From assembly GCA_951230915.1 (NCBI GenBank), contig OX579635.1, positions 45,198,001 to 45,262,000 of the forward strand: a DNA stretch of 64,000 nucleotides, read 5' to 3'. Position numbers and translations under genes: made by a program. The notes under the pieces were generated by a model, which was not told where the DNA came from, made no database searches, and saw nothing but the letters and a program-made list of their open reading frames with translations. This document shows, in pieces, positions 48,251 to 61,000 of the stretch. Positions within the stretch are counted from its first letter, which is position 1. Every line of letters begins with the position of its first letter. The stretch is from Antitrichia curtipendula. Its lineage: Eukaryota > Streptophyta > Bryopsida > Hypnales > Leucodontaceae.

Positions 48251-49490
48251 AGCAACAAGGCCTTCTTTAAAAGCTTATACTTGAAGTCGAGTGCTTTAGG
48301 ATTCTTTTTTGATAGTCCATTGTCCCACCAATGCTTGGGATTCTTACACACATCTCTCTAGTAATGCTCATCTAAATCTACTCCACCGCTGCCTATAAAA
48401 CCGCTTTTTCTAGAAACCCCTATATTAACTCTATCAGGCTCAGTATTCTCCAACTAGGCTACCTCAATTGACCATCCTTGCAGGAACACAAATACGTATT
48501 AACTACAAAGGTCCAAAACTCCATTGTACAATCGCCGCATCGTGATTGCAATCCAAAGGAACAACAGACAAATCAATTGCATCTGCCAACAACAACAAAC
48601 TAATGAGTCGATTTCTTGTTTCACTGTCAACCATACCATTCAGAAGTACAAACACAACTAATTACTCACCAACCAAAGACTAATAGAGAATTGCCACAAA
48701 TTTTAAAGAATGTTCACCAGCAGCAAATTGTAACGAGACATTCTTACAAATTCATAGTGACGTTGAGAACAAGAAAAAGTGTTGGATAACGCCCTCAACG
48801 TCGATCAAACTTCTTCCGTGAAGCATAGTGTATAGTTAGATCTCATTTGTTCATTACTGTAGCATAGTTACTTATTACGAACTAGTTAGTAACAGTGGGA
48901 CTTACGTGTAATTACAACAATTGTGGTTAATTATTCATCTTCTTTCTTTAAGAACCATGTAAGGGGATTTGTCCCTTACTAACATTTTGCTCAATATAGA
49001 CATAATAAATGATTTTGATACAATTTGCATGAACTTCTAGTGATTGTCTTACAAATGGTCTTGGTGCTCATTCGGCGTTGTAGCATGGTTTATCTATAGA
49101 GCTAGGTTTGTAGCTTTTAAGTTGGTTGGTTTGGATAGAGCGTCAGTCATGTACTCACCGAATTCTGACATTATTGTAGCTTCATTCATATTGCTCCTCA
49201 TATGTACTTATACACTATACTCTTTCAATAATTAACTTGTCTTGTAAGCCACATTATAGACAGTTAGTTTCTCAACAACATATTGTATTGCTCTGGAGTC
49301 CAAGTATTAGCTTGAGTCCGAGTCATTGATATCGAGTAATGAGATGGCAAGATTGGCAGCTTCAAATACCTTGAAGTTTTGTTTATGATGTTGCTCAATA
49401 TCACTGTTATCATCAACTACAATAGATGCTTTGGAGTTTGTCTATGATGCCTCTTCTTAAACTAGATTTGCATCAAAAGGCTTGATGCCA
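48251..49490. other. Probable 3' part of the Copia element; no gene
   Basis: Non-coding. A segment starting TGTTGGATAACGCC at about 48781 with a later TATA-poor, T-rich stretch resembles an LTR, but I could not find its partner. Confidence 0.35.
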
Positions 49491-49494
49491 AGTC

Positions 49495-50330
49495 AGGCAC
49501 AATGATATTATGATTTGCTTCTAATTTTCATATATCCACAATCTTTTTGGACACATGTCTTTCAAATGTCCAACTTTTCTACAATAAAAACAGTGAATCT
49601 GATGATTTGGATAATTATTAAAGAGGTTACTTTTAAAGTTGTTCGATGAGCCTTGAGGTTGATTGAGGCCTTCTGATCAATTATGGTATCTAGTGTATTG
49701 AGACTGAGTTGATCCGCAAAAATATAGCGCCTCAAAGTCCATTGTTGATTTTCCACTAGTTTTAGACTGACGGTGATTTTTCTCAAGCATGACTGCATGT
49801 TTGTAGGAGACGTGTTTGTAACTGATCGATAGTAGAAAACTTACCAGCACTTGTATAGTTTTGTAAGAAATAGTCATAGCTGTCAAAAAGTGATTTCATC
49901 AAGATCTGAATTACATCGGTATCATCAATTTTAACTCCGATCATTGATAAATGAGCAAGGTTCTGTCAAAATTGGAAGAAATAAGATTCGACTCTAGCAC
50001 TTTCTGAGAATGACAAGAGAGAAAGGTGATTTTTTAACTCAAACTTTCTACTATTGTTGTCAACCTCAAATGATTGACAAAGAAAGTTCTACAAGGACTT
50101 AGGCTCCTAATATTCAATAAGTTGTGCTAGCAATGAGGACTTGATTGACATACTTAGTATGTGCATAAGATGTCTGCTTTTATCCTCATTAGTCTCTTGA
50201 GATTCTATTGAATCTTTTGGATTTTGTGACGACATGCTAGGCAATGAGGAAAGAATAGACCCAAGTAATCATGTACTTCTGGAGGTGGAAGTTTGAAGAA
50301 CTTGCAAGTTTCACCTCATCTAATATGATG
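49495..50330 (-). pseudogene. Copia gag remnant (UBN2-type) with CCHC zinc knuckle
   Basis: On the minus strand, frames around 50100-49560 give SFEVDNNSRKFELKNHL, LSLLSFSESARVESY and a downstream zinc knuckle CFYCRKVGHLKDMC (CX2CX4HX4C, about 49555-49596) in another frame. This is the nucleocapsid-like part of a plant Copia gag. Its orientation is opposite to the Copia pol pieces at 41.4-48.2 kb, so it is a separate insertion or an inverted piece. Stops and frameshifts are present. Confidence 0.75.
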
Positions 50331-50509
50331 TTGTCTTTTGACATATTGTCTAATTGTCATAGCTACGACAAATATCTATAGCTAAATTATTGTAATGTAA
50401 TTGCATAAGGTAACCGTATTATCACTACAAACTTGAACATTGAATAGACTGGATACTCAAAGAGATTTTGATAAACAAGAAAATGATTTCGACAAAAAGA
50501 TAGACACAA

Positions 50510-51656
50510 CACTATAAGAAAAGCCTATTTTCGGTGTCGTTAGCAAAAAACAGAACCTATTTCCGACGATGTCAGTACATTTTTGGTGGCATTTAGCAAC
50601 AAACGTGTCGTGTTTTTTCAAACGTCAGATGTTCCAAAAAACATGTACATATTTTGTAGAAAACATGTATGTGTTTTGCAAAAAATGCGACCATGTCACA
50701 GTGGACGGCTATGTTTGTGACAATGTCAACTGCGACATGGCCATGTTTTTATAAAACGTCGCATACAACATATCAGCAAGTAGATTTAGAGAAGGGCATC
50801 CACGTGGCATATTTTAGAAAAAAATTAATGGATGGATGGATGGACGTTGAGCTGGACGTCGAGTTGGACGTCTCAAACAACATAGGCTAATTATTTCATA
50901 TTGTTTGTCTCATAATGGACAAATTTTTTAGCAACGGGCAGCCAAGTGGCATCTTTTGGAAAAAAAAGAAATGATGGATGGATGGACGTCGGGTTGGACG
51001 TCTCAAACAATGTTGGCTATTTATCCCATATTGTTTATCGCAGCATGGACAAAGAATGGGTATGAATATGACCCTTCATATGTTCATTTAATGTAATTTT
51101 TCCACCAAAATAAAATTGATGTAAATGGTAAGTTTTTTTACTTCCTGGTGAATTCTATATTTTTTTTGTTGTTTACTTTTATTTTTTAATTTATATTAAC
51201 CAATTATTTTTTGAAAAAATGGATTGGATGAAAAAAACAGTGTGGATGAAAAAAACGAGATGGATGAAAAACGTCAGATTCATTGACCTCCATGTCATCC
51301 ACCATGTCAGACACGGTCAAGTGAAAAAGTTTTTTCAGGGGTCCACGTCATGGCACATGTCACCAACGCCTTGGATGAAAAAGTGAACCACGTGGCCCTG
51401 CCCGCCCTTGAGCCGCTCACGTGGAGCTGACCTGTCATCCACGTGCCCTCTTTTGGTGACTCTCCAAGACCCTGTTTTGTAGGACGTCACAAAAAAACAA
51501 GCTGAAATTGGTCGCGTTTTTTCAGATTTCAGGACGTTTTTTGCCCGTCAGTTATAATGGATTTTAGGTGACATCAACGCTGACTATGTGCGCGTCAAAG
51601 AAAACACGCGGCCGCTTTTTTGGTGATGTTTAAAAAAACGCGGGTTTCTTATAGTG
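50510..51656. mobile_element. CACTA-type non-autonomous element, 1147 bp
   Basis: Begins CACTATAAGAAAAGCC and ends with GGGTTTCTTATAGTG, with a perfect 3-bp duplication CAA on both sides (50507-50509 and 51657-51659). No transposase. The interior has two copies of a ~110-bp block with GGATGGATGGACGT and TTGGACGTCTCAAACAA (about 50828-50935 and 50960-51060) and GGATGAAAAAA-type words near 51230-51275. The ends differ from the other two CACTA elements here (CACTATAAG against CACTAGAAG), indicating a sister subfamily. Confidence 0.85.
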
Positions 51657-51659
51657 CAA

Positions 51660-54600
51660 GCTTCAACATTCTAATACTATGTGTAAACAATAAAAAACAT
51701 TCATATGCACATACACTCATACATTAAATGACTAAATTGTATTCATGAGAGGCCAGAGGCCGATACATATATACAAAGAATTAGATGAATGAGAAAGAAG
51801 GATCAAGGTGGATGGATGAACATTTGTTAACATTTCCTTCCCTACCATACTTCTTTCTTGTATTTTTTTCTCTCCAACCAAAAAATGCTAAGGATTTGAG
51901 CATGCAATTGGATGGTAGAAGATGTAGCAGAAATGGGAGGTGAGTGAAAAGATGAGTAAAAGGAGAAAAATTAGGTCTAGAGTGACGAGTCCAAGCAACG
52001 GTTTGAAAGTTTTTGATCAATCAACTCTTGGATACTTGCGGTTATCAAACTTTGGATTTTTAGGACCAAAAATGAGTGAGAAAATGGTCTTGTAATAGTG
52101 ATCACTTCATTGTTAACCCCTAAAGGATTGTTTTTTTTTCCCAAGGAGACATTCCAAAAACTACGACTTTTGGGTATGTTATTCCGAAAAAAATCAAAAC
52201 TTTTTCTTGGAAATTCAAACGTAAAAAACTAAAATAAAATATTTTACCAAATTGTGGGAAAAATTTCATCCCTTTTCACTGCGTGGACTGAAAGATTATA
52301 GCATTTGAAGTGAGAAAAAAAACTTTTTTCTAATCCTATGAAACAAGGTCAGCAGACTTTGGGTTCATTTGGAATAAAAAAAATTCTCTATATGAACATG
52401 ATATTTTTGACCATTTATAATTATATGATATTAGGTTCACTCACAAAAAATTTAGAAGAAAATGTGGAGTCTAAATTATTCTAAATCACCCTGCAATGCA
52501 AGGAGGTTAAGTGAATTGGCAATACACTTGTCATTTTTTTGTGCAATGAGGAAAAAATTTATTTGCAATCTAAATAGTGAAAATTTAGAGACAAACATTT
52601 TGGAATATGTGAAAAGAATTTCAAGAATTTTGACTTCACTAATTGCAAGAGAATAGGACTTGAAGTTAGAAAAAAATGTTTTTTCTTGAAACTATCCCAA
52701 CATAGCTAACAAAGTTTGCCTCCTCTTAGAATGTGATTTGAAAACTAAAATTTGTTTTTTATTGAACAATTGTATGTCATATTTTATTAGTTACATACAT
52801 GCCAAATTTCAAAACTTGATGATTTTTTTTGCAAAAGATTCTTTAAAGATTTCCAAATTGCCTAAAGTGCCCGAAAAGTTTAGGGCCATATTACTTTGGA
52901 TCCAGGCATCCAATTGAAAAAAAATTAGTTTTTTCACAAAGGAGATATATGTTTACACATTGTATCCAAATTTTATGAACATCCAACCAAAAATGACGAT
53001 GTATGACCTTTAGAGGTTAACTCTGTAAGGATGAGCCCATGACCACTGATTTCAAGCCTCAATTGTTATCACTCTATGTACTAGCATTTGCAATTAGATA
53101 TGAATAAAAAATTTGAAATTTATTTTTTATAAATGAAGCCACATGTCTACTCCAAGTTATTAAATTTTCAAATTTTTTGAACAAAATTTGAAATTACTAT
53201 AAATTTTTGAAGAAAAATAATGAAGACAATTCATATCAATTATAAAATATATTCAAAAATATGATTTTTCAAAATAGATGTATATTATAGTGAAAAAAAT
53301 CATGGTATATGTATTATTGTATCACTCTATTATTAAAAAATCAATAAACCATGGTTATAGATCCAAAGTTCATTTTGCTATAAATATTGAAATTTATGAA
53401 TTTTTCAAAATTTCCAATAGGAGTGAAACTACACCTGATTGACTTCATTTCATTAGTTGAACTCAAATTTGACAAACATCTTTTTGATGGCTTAAATTCA
53501 CATTACGAGAAAATAGCAAGAAATGGCTAAAATACACTATAAGGGGGGTTTGTGGATTGAACATCTTCCTCTTTAGAAAAGTCAATAAAATGCTAATGAG
53601 AGACTTAATTTGGAATAATTATTATTCACTTAAAATGTACTCAAATACCCTCCAATAAATTGGACGAAGTCATCTATTAGACACTTAGTGTCCGCTATAG
53701 TGCTATAGGGTTAAATTTAAGAAATTATTCATGAGACAAATGAAAGATTTGTCATAAATCTAGAACCAAAATTCAAGATCGACCACGGTAGAATGAAAGA
53801 ACACTTGGAAAAGCATTAGAGAAAATTTTGGGCCTCCGGAGGGCTGTTCCATAGCCCTCCGAGGACCCCACAGTTTAGTTTTTTTCCCTATTTATGTTCA
53901 CTTGAAGTTTTGTTGTCAAATCTTGGCAATGGTTTTAAATGTAAAAACAAAAGACTAAAAAATCAAGGTTAAGGTACTGTAATGTACCTTAATCCTAATC
54001 TTTTTATACTTTTTAATACTTTATATTTAATACTAAATTATGCCAAAATAAAAAAATGTCCCCAAATTATCCTATGACCATCATCTACATTTTTAAAGGG
54101 GAAGTGATTGTGAGAAGGACTAACTTCATTGACAATTTGTGAGTGACAAAATGAGAAGGGGAGGTCATTATAGAATTGGGCTTGTGGTAGAGTTTACAAA
54201 CCATGTGGGATATGTATCTTCACTCATTTAACAATCTTTCTCTTCTCATCTTGCAACTCTCAAATTAAGTTAATTTTGGTTTCAAATAAGTCAAATTTAG
54301 TGGCTATTGAAGTTAGTCGCCAATGGCAATTAGCTTCAATAGCCATTTAATTTGGTTTATTAAAAACTTATTTTTTTCAATGAAGTCAAATTAAATTAAA
54401 TTAAATCAATTTTTTTGACTTAATTGCATTTAATTTGACTTCATTGAAAAAAATTAATTTAAAACATTGTTTGTAACGTAAAAAACTGCTGATACAATGT
54501 AACTATTTCGCGAAAGTCAGTTGGTCTAACTAATTACTTTGGCTACTTTGGTGATTGTTAGACTAACTTTTTAATAGACTAATTTGGTCACTTTTTGGTG

Positions 54601-55300
54601 GCCCTTCTGAAGCCTGGTTTTCTCTCTAATGGACACACAATAAATAAAATAAATTTTAAAAGCTCAAATCTTTTCTAATGGTGATTTGTATCCACAAACC
54701 AAGTAGAGTTAATAAAAAAGGGGGAATGGTAGTATTGTTCTAGACCGAATCTACTAATCAATAGTTTATTGAAAAAGGGCTATGAATAAGCTAAGCTAGG
54801 AGCCCATTAGAATTTCAAGCATCATCATTGTCCAACCTCATTTTTCTTTTAGTTCAGACGGTTGTTATTCCTCACATAGCTTGCCAAGCGTCGCTCCTAA
54901 AAGCACATCGAAAGTCTCCAATCACCTCTCTTCCATCCCAAAGGTTGGGCCCAACCTTGTGAATACCTTGGATAACACTGGGCGGCATAGTTATGACCTT
55001 GCCCACGCATAAACACATGCCTCTACTTCATTGGCTACAGTTCCCTAAACCGATGGTTCTTTGGTACAACCCTTAGACCACCTATGTTTTGAATTTTTTT
55101 AAATTAAATAGTGAATCTTCTTTTAAATATGAATACACTCTTTGATAGGTAACTTGATTTTGAGAATGAGCCCAAGTTCAAGTGACTCATTACATTCCTA
55201 AGTCCGGAAATGTTCACTCTAAAAATAAAAAGACCCATTTGAAGTCGCCAAAAAATTTAAGGGTTAATAATTCTTCATGTGAAAAACAAAGGTAAGAAAT
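51660..55300. other. AT-rich non-coding region with several inverted repeats
   Basis: No gene is seen in 3.6 kb. Notable structures: a GC hairpin at 53833-53864 (CCTCCGGAGGGCT ... AGCCCTCCGAGG); a 12-bp-arm hairpin at 54301-54345 (TGGCTATTGAAG / CTTCAATAGCCA); and a 25-bp-arm inverted repeat at 54371-54453. Confidence 0.6.
54371..54453. repeat. Inverted repeat, ~25-bp arms
   Basis: TTTTTTTCAATGAAGTCAAA at 54371 pairs with TTTGACTTCATTGAAAAAAA ending at 54453, directly after another hairpin at 54301-54345. Together they look like a small foldback element. Confidence 0.7.
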
Positions 55301-55404
55301 TAAATAAGAATTGAGCACTCTCATCAGTTCACTATTTGAATTGGTCCACTGTGGGCGCGTGACCATCGAGACCGCTCAGAATTTATCGGGAGTTGGTCCA
55401 AGGG

Positions 55405-55620
55405 AAACTGACTCTCTGATAGCCATCTCTGATAGTCACTCTATAAAAACTCATCCTTGCCTTAGCCTATTCCATTCTCAACTTCTTTGTCATGCAATTC
55501 CTTCATTTTTTCCGATTTGTCCTAAGTTTGCTATTGATCAATAACGCTGAGTGTGAGTTTTTTTCCTGCTTTTTCAGTAACTTACTATTGCGGTAGAAGT
55601 TTTATTTGTAGAAGCTTTCG
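55405..55620 (+). promoter_or_regulatory. Promoter-like module with TATAAA (copy 2)
   Basis: Matches 8455-8690 in word order: GATAGCCATCTCTGATAG, CACTCTATAAAAACTC, CATTCTCAACTTC and a T-rich leader. A third, less similar module with CGCTATATAAACTCCG lies at 58548. Confidence 0.4.
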
Positions 55621-55684
55621 GGGGAAATCGATTCAATTCCCCTTATCGAATAATTCTATATTCGTCAACTAATTAGCAATGTAG

Positions 55685-56430
55685 GGGTATTCCGGAATTT
55701 TTGACATACTTTTTTAGGGCTGAATTTTGGCCTACCCCACCCCCCATTTTCATAGGCTGTGCATTCACTGGTGTAATAAAAAGCCTAAAAAGTTTCACCG
55801 TTTGCGAAATATAGCAAGTTGAACTTTTTGAGTGTGAATTGACTTTCTTTAGGATAAGGTGTTTAGAAATTTCGATTTGACTTACTCCCTTATTTGTAGG
55901 TGTTGTAAATTCAATGATGGTATTGGATTCTCCAAAAAAGTTTAGGGTTGGTTGTTATGAACATTTCAAAAGTGACATTCAGAGTTGCTATTTTTGTCAT
56001 AGTGAAGAATTTGAAAGATTCAAAGGTACGTATCCCCCCATTTTCAAGGGTTGTAAAGACAATGGAGTAATAAAAATTCCAAACATAGGACTTTTTTTGG
56101 AAGTTATGGCCAGTTTGACTTTAGTAACCCTCATAGTTGACTTTTTTAAATTGATTGATTTTGAAGTTTTGACCTAAAACAATGTTGTAGGTCTTGGGAC
56201 CAATGTTTGGGATTGGTATTACACTTCTTGATTCAACCTTGTATGCATGAGTTATGGATGGATGAAGTTCCAAAAACAAAACTTCATCCGTCCATAACTT
56301 ATGCATGGAATGTCCAATCTTGAAATATCACATCATCATGAATTCCTAAAAAAAAGAGCTATGACGTCATCCACTTTTTTTTCCAAATGCCCTTCTTTAT
56401 ACAAAAGTGTGTAGGGAGCAATGGCTATTT
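55685..56430 (+). repeat. Direct repeat copy 1 (partner at 61195-61960)
   Basis: About 700 bp shared in the same orientation, with words such as CTGAATTTTGGCCTACCC, CATTCACTGGTG, AGTTTCACCGTTTGCGAAAT and GTTTAGGGTTGGTTGTT. Small indels and substitutions separate the copies. No gene is supported in either. Confidence 0.8.
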
Positions 56431-57060
56431 TAAGCTTTTGATACATCTATTTTTTGGCTAAAGTAAAGTGATTAGTCCATAGGTTCTTGTGAGGGCTTTC
56501 CAAAAATGTCTTTTATTTTATCATCCGACTTTTTAATTAACGACAACAAATGGATGAAGTTTCGAGAAACAAAACTTCATCCGTCCATAATTCATACATG
56601 GAATATTCAATCTTGAAGTGCCACATCATCATGGATTCCTAAAAAGAAGAGCTATGACGTCATCCATTTTTTTTTTTCAAATGCCCTTCTTTATACAAAA
56701 GTGTGTAGGAAGCAATGGCTATTTTAAGCTTTTGATACATCTGTTTTTAGTCTATAATAAAGTCATCAGTTCATACGTTCTTGTGAGGGCTTTCCAAAAA
56801 ATGTCTTTTATTTTATCATCCAACTTTTTAATTAGCGGCAACAAATAGATAAAGTTCTGAAAATAAAACTTCATTCGTCCATAACTCATGCATGGAATGT
56901 CCAATCTTGAAGTGTCACATCTTTAGCCATTCCTAAAAAGAAGACCTATGACGTCATCTACTTCGTTTTCAATTGTCCTTTTATATACAAAAGTTTTTAG
57001 GGAACAATGACTATTTTAAGCTTTTGATACGTCTATTTTTAGCCTAAAGTAAAGTCACCA
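56255..57060 (+). repeat. Three tandem copies of a ~297-bp unit
   Basis: Unit starts near 56255, 56550 and 56847, each with GGATGAAGTT, AAAACTTCATCCGTCCATAA, GAGCTATGACGTCATC, CTTTATACAAAAGTGTGTAG and AAGCTTTTGATAC. The third is incomplete. The word ACTTCATCC pairs with GGATGAAGT upstream, giving a local hairpin in each copy. One partial copy also lies in the partner repeat at 61770-61960. Confidence 0.8.
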
Positions 57061-57099
57061 CCTCCTATAGATCACAATCACTGGAATGCGGTATTTTAT

Positions 57100-57200
57100 G
57101 GGTTTAGAATTTATGGATTTATAGGTTTATAGGTTTAGAGTTTAGATTTTATGGATTTATGGGTTTAGAATTTAGGATTTTATGGGTTTAAGGATTTTTA
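57100..57200 (+). repeat. Degenerate GGTTTA-type tandem repeats
   Basis: Variants of ATGGGTTTAGAATTTA repeat here; possibly derived from telomere-like TTTAGGG units. Confidence 0.5.
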
Positions 57201-57338
57201 TCATGTCTTTTTTATCATTCATGGATATGGAGTATGAAAAGAAGATAGAACTACAAAAATTGACTATATCTCTTCGAGTTTAGCAAACAGAGCCAGTGTT
57301 GTTGAAGGCAACGCGGCCCACAAAGGGGAGGAGGGTAT

Positions 57339-58001
57339 ATGCGTGCTCTGGGCTGGAGAGGTGGATACGATAAAGGATACTCTTTGGGAAGATATTTACC
57401 CTTTGTTCAAGTTCAAAAATCTCAAGATTTATTACGGAAATGGGAGGAAGATCAGGACACAGTAACATGGATCTCAAATTTGTATCAAAGAAGATACTAT
57501 GCACTAGCATCTACAGTATTTCAAAAAACTTGTGAAAAAGCCATAGCTGCTAACATTCCGGATTTAGTTCAAAAAAAATTTATTGACTTAGAGCAGATGA
57601 AAGATGCGTTTGCGAGCAACCTTACGTATACCAGTGGTGATTTTTTTAACTCTTTCCATCGCAATAGAGATTGCAATTCGTATTCATATGGATTATGGAC
57701 TCCGATTGCTTCAAAGACCGGAAACTTACCAACATTCAGAGACAAATTTAAGTGCAAAGGGGGTGAATTTGTGATACCTTCTTACAAAATCTATGTGGAT
57801 TTTGAAAAATGCAATGGCATTGTGGAAATTGTTTGGAGAGGAAATGAGGATTTTCATGGAACATTGCATTCGGAAACAGCTTCAGGATTTACCAGAGTCG
57901 GTACTTCCATACAAATGAGCATAAATTTGGTGACAAGAATTCAAAACGTGATCGAAGATGAAAATGTTGAAGATGTGAATTCCAAAGTCTGTGGAATTTA
58001 A
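57339..58001 (+). CDS. 2OG-Fe(II) dioxygenase-like protein (TET/JBP-type fold), 220 aa, possibly inactive
   Basis: An uninterrupted 220-codon frame from ATG 57339. Residues ~104-200 look like the catalytic barrel of TET/JBP-type 2OG-Fe(II) oxygenases: SFHRNRDCNSYSYGLWTPI (His107), GGEFVIP (141-147), a turn with YVDF, distal His in DFHGT (His173), then GFTRVGTSIQMSINLV with Arg186. At the position expected to give the HxD iron-binding pair the sequence reads H-R-N, so the metal-binding Asp appears replaced by Asn unless Asp111 takes its place. The N-terminal ~100 residues are helical with no motif I recognise. The same fold seems present at 40626-41090. No introns or frameshift are obvious; the upstream start is uncertain because coding-like composition extends a little before 57339. 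Confidence 0.5.
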   Translation: MRALGWRGGYDKGYSLGRYLPFVQVQKSQDLLRKWEEDQDTVTWISNLYQRRYYALASTVFQKTCEKAIAANIPDLVQKKFIDLEQMKDAFASNLTYTSGDFFNSFHRNRDCNSYSYGLWTPIASKTGNLPTFRDKFKCKGGEFVIPSYKIYVDFEKCNGIVEIVWRGNEDFHGTLHSETASGFTRVGTSIQMSINLVTRIQNVIEDENVEDVNSKVCGI

Positions 58002-61000
58002 GAGATTATGACGGAGAAAACAAAATCGATGAAACTAGGTGGCTATGTGAATGTTCTATCCCGCCATTGGTTGGATGTCAAAAATGGTTGGTCATTTATG
58101 AAATTTGAGATTTTTGTGCTCGTTTTGTGTGGTGGGAGTTAATGTATGCTCTGGTATGGTGCAAAAAAAACTACGAACAACAAGATGAGCAATCGTATCA
58201 AGAAGCCGAAGCAATTGAATGGTGAGGAGTGTGGTGCTATCCTATAGATTGCAGTCACTGGAATGTGGTGCATTGTGACGATATGTAACATTCTGAAACT
58301 CAGATTGATGCATAAAATAGAGACAAATAGGAGAAAGATCTTGAAATTTTTGCATAGGAATAGGAAATTAGACACTAAAAAACATAATTAGAAAAGTGTT
58401 CTTTCCTAGAAAGAATTAAACATAATTAGGTTAACACAGTCTTCCGGAACTAGTAGCCGTAAAGCCGGAAGTTCCGGATCATAGGGGGTTCTAGCTAGGG
58501 AATTTATGGGAACTCCCTCGAGTCGGGAACTTAGGGTTTCCAGTCGCTATATAAACTCCGCCGCCATTCTCATTCTGTTTCTTTTCTCTGCGGTTCTTCG
58601 CAAATACGCTTAGTAAGTGAAAGAGTGGTGAGGTAAGATCATGATAGGAAGTGGAAGTGAGTCCGGTGCAGCACGCATCCGGAAGTTTTACAGTATGACG
58701 GAAATGCCAATCCGGAAACCAGAGGTTTTAGGCAACCCGGGTGGGTGGGTGAGACATCCTTTTACAGGGCTCTTCTTATTAAATTTACAAAAAATCAATC
58801 CAAGCTATTCAGCATACACCTAAATCTTTCCAAAATAGACACATTTCTTATCTGTCTATTAGTCCCATCAAAACATCACTTCAATATCTTACATAGAAGG
58901 AGTTTTATCAAAAAGTACTTTCACTAAATTAGGTGAGGATCATATCCTTAAAACCCAAGACATGGTATATTTTCCAATAAAGAATCACATCACTAGAATT
59001 TTGCAAATCTCTTAAATGCTATGAACTATATCCTATAAACAATAAGATATGGTAATCTCTAAACCAAATATGTAGAAAATAAGTAACTATGGACTTGGAC
59101 AAGGCTTGCAAATTAGTGATTTAAACCTTAAAGGCTGTGAACCTCACCTGCACCCATACAATCCAACGAACACAAAATTAGTTAAATTGCGTATGCGAGG
59201 TGTCTTTAGCTCATAGCAGCTTGTTATTGCAATCACAAAAGAATAAACACTAAGCAAAGCAAACATCTTCACATAGTACCATGGCCATCATATCAAAGTC
59301 TCACAAAGAACACACACAGAGCACTTGTGATGAAGCCACATTAGAAGTGGTTTGGGGTCTCCAAAAGGCCCTCTAAGGCCTGTGTGGGCAGCTTCCGCCG
59401 TTTGACTTTAAGGCTTGGGCATGCTTCTACCTGTAAAGCTTTGAGTGCGGACAGTTAACACCTGTTTCCATCAGTTACGGAAGTTGTGCTTAGGTGGATG
59501 CCAAATTTCGTAATGCAGCCAAGACGTGGAGTTGAAAACGGTGAAGACTCATGAGTATGCCGCACGGTTTGTCCTTACCGGACGTTCATTTTTTTATACA
59601 AATGTAATGAACTCTTACATTTTTAATTCAAATCTAATGGGGCCTGTCGCATTGAAACCACATAATGAACCTTAACAATGCCGATGCTGCACAGTCAGCA
59701 AGGTTCCCGCCAGCATCGGTCTCTATCTTTGTTGATAGGAGCGTCCTTTCTAGTATTAAAATATTAGAATCTAGTATTAAAATACTAGAACAGTAAATTA
59801 AAATAAGTATTTCACGAAAGTGCGGCTGTCCTTCAGCATCCTAGCTTTGGATTGTTTTATTGTACTGACGCGTCTGGCAGCACAAACAATTAGCCAGCAG
59901 TGGTCCACTGAGCAAGTGGAGGTTCCTTCTCATTGGCCACAACCTCAAAATTTCACGGTGAGCTGCAGTGTTGGCAGCCAGGGTAGTTGCAGGGCCCGTT
60001 GGCCCGTGCTGTCTTTCTCCCTTGACCACAGCTGCCCCCCCGGGGCCTTTTGGAGACCCCAATAGTCTTCTAATGTCTGTGACATCTTAACTCCAAACAC
60101 TTGTAGCCACTTCTAAATCAACAACTTGTAGACCAAAGCAAAAAGAGGATTACAAAGGCTTTGGTTACCCAATTTATACTACAAAGGCACCTCCAAGGCA
60201 CAAACCACCCATGTCCATAAATGCCTTGGTCTGCAAGATACACAAAAGGGGGGAAAAAACACCCGCCCATTTTTGAATTGTTAGTGGGAAGGTGAGCCAG
60301 AAGGTTCCCATGTAGAATTTTTTAAAAACAAAGCCACCAACCCATAAATAAGTTGCCGCCACATATAAATACTACAACGTACTTCCATTTGATGTTCTTG
60401 ACATGGTTGATTTTAACCATAAATTAGGTAACCATTAGACTGACAAGTTGTCTCAGCACCACTTGTACCAAAATAGAATTACCGTCCCTAACTTTCAAAA
60501 ATTAAAATAGGACTATTAACAATACCCACTAATCTCCAACAATGGTCAGAATAGTGAGTTTCCTAGAAGATCTTTATTTGCCAAAAATTCCAACTAACTT
60601 CACATAATTTAATCAAGGACAACTAGGACTAAATAAAAATCAATCCAAGTACATTCCTACCAAAAAAGGATCCCAATCATAAAAAATGCCAATTATTCAT
60701 TTAAAACATTTTTTAGAATAGGAAACTTCAAAGTCTGTGATATACATTGAACCAAACTAAAGCAATCAAATGTACCCAAGGACTAAAAGAAACAAGTTTA
60801 AAACCATTAAACTTGTATCAATTTTTAATCAAAAGTCATATATTTATAGAAATAGGACTGAAAAAATGGTGAAGAAACTCTAATGTGATCATGCCCAAAA
60901 TATTGTAGTAACTGGATTTATCAATTAAAATAGAAGGATTTAGAAGTGTAGAAAAAAGTTAATAAACTAGGGCATTATCATAATATACTTTACCATAAGA

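Noticed and set aside
55610..55650. tRNA T-arm-like sequence (GGGGGAAATCGATTCAATTCCCC)
   Set aside because: No acceptor, D or anticodon arms could be placed around it.
58641..58823. 60-codon frame after the TATA-like module
   Set aside because: Position is suggestive of a gene start, but no domain, no splice continuation and no second copy to compare.
59820..60065. 81-codon frame with a signal-peptide-like start
   Set aside because: Opposite-strand frame overlaps it, no homology recognised, and it lies in a short GC-rich patch.
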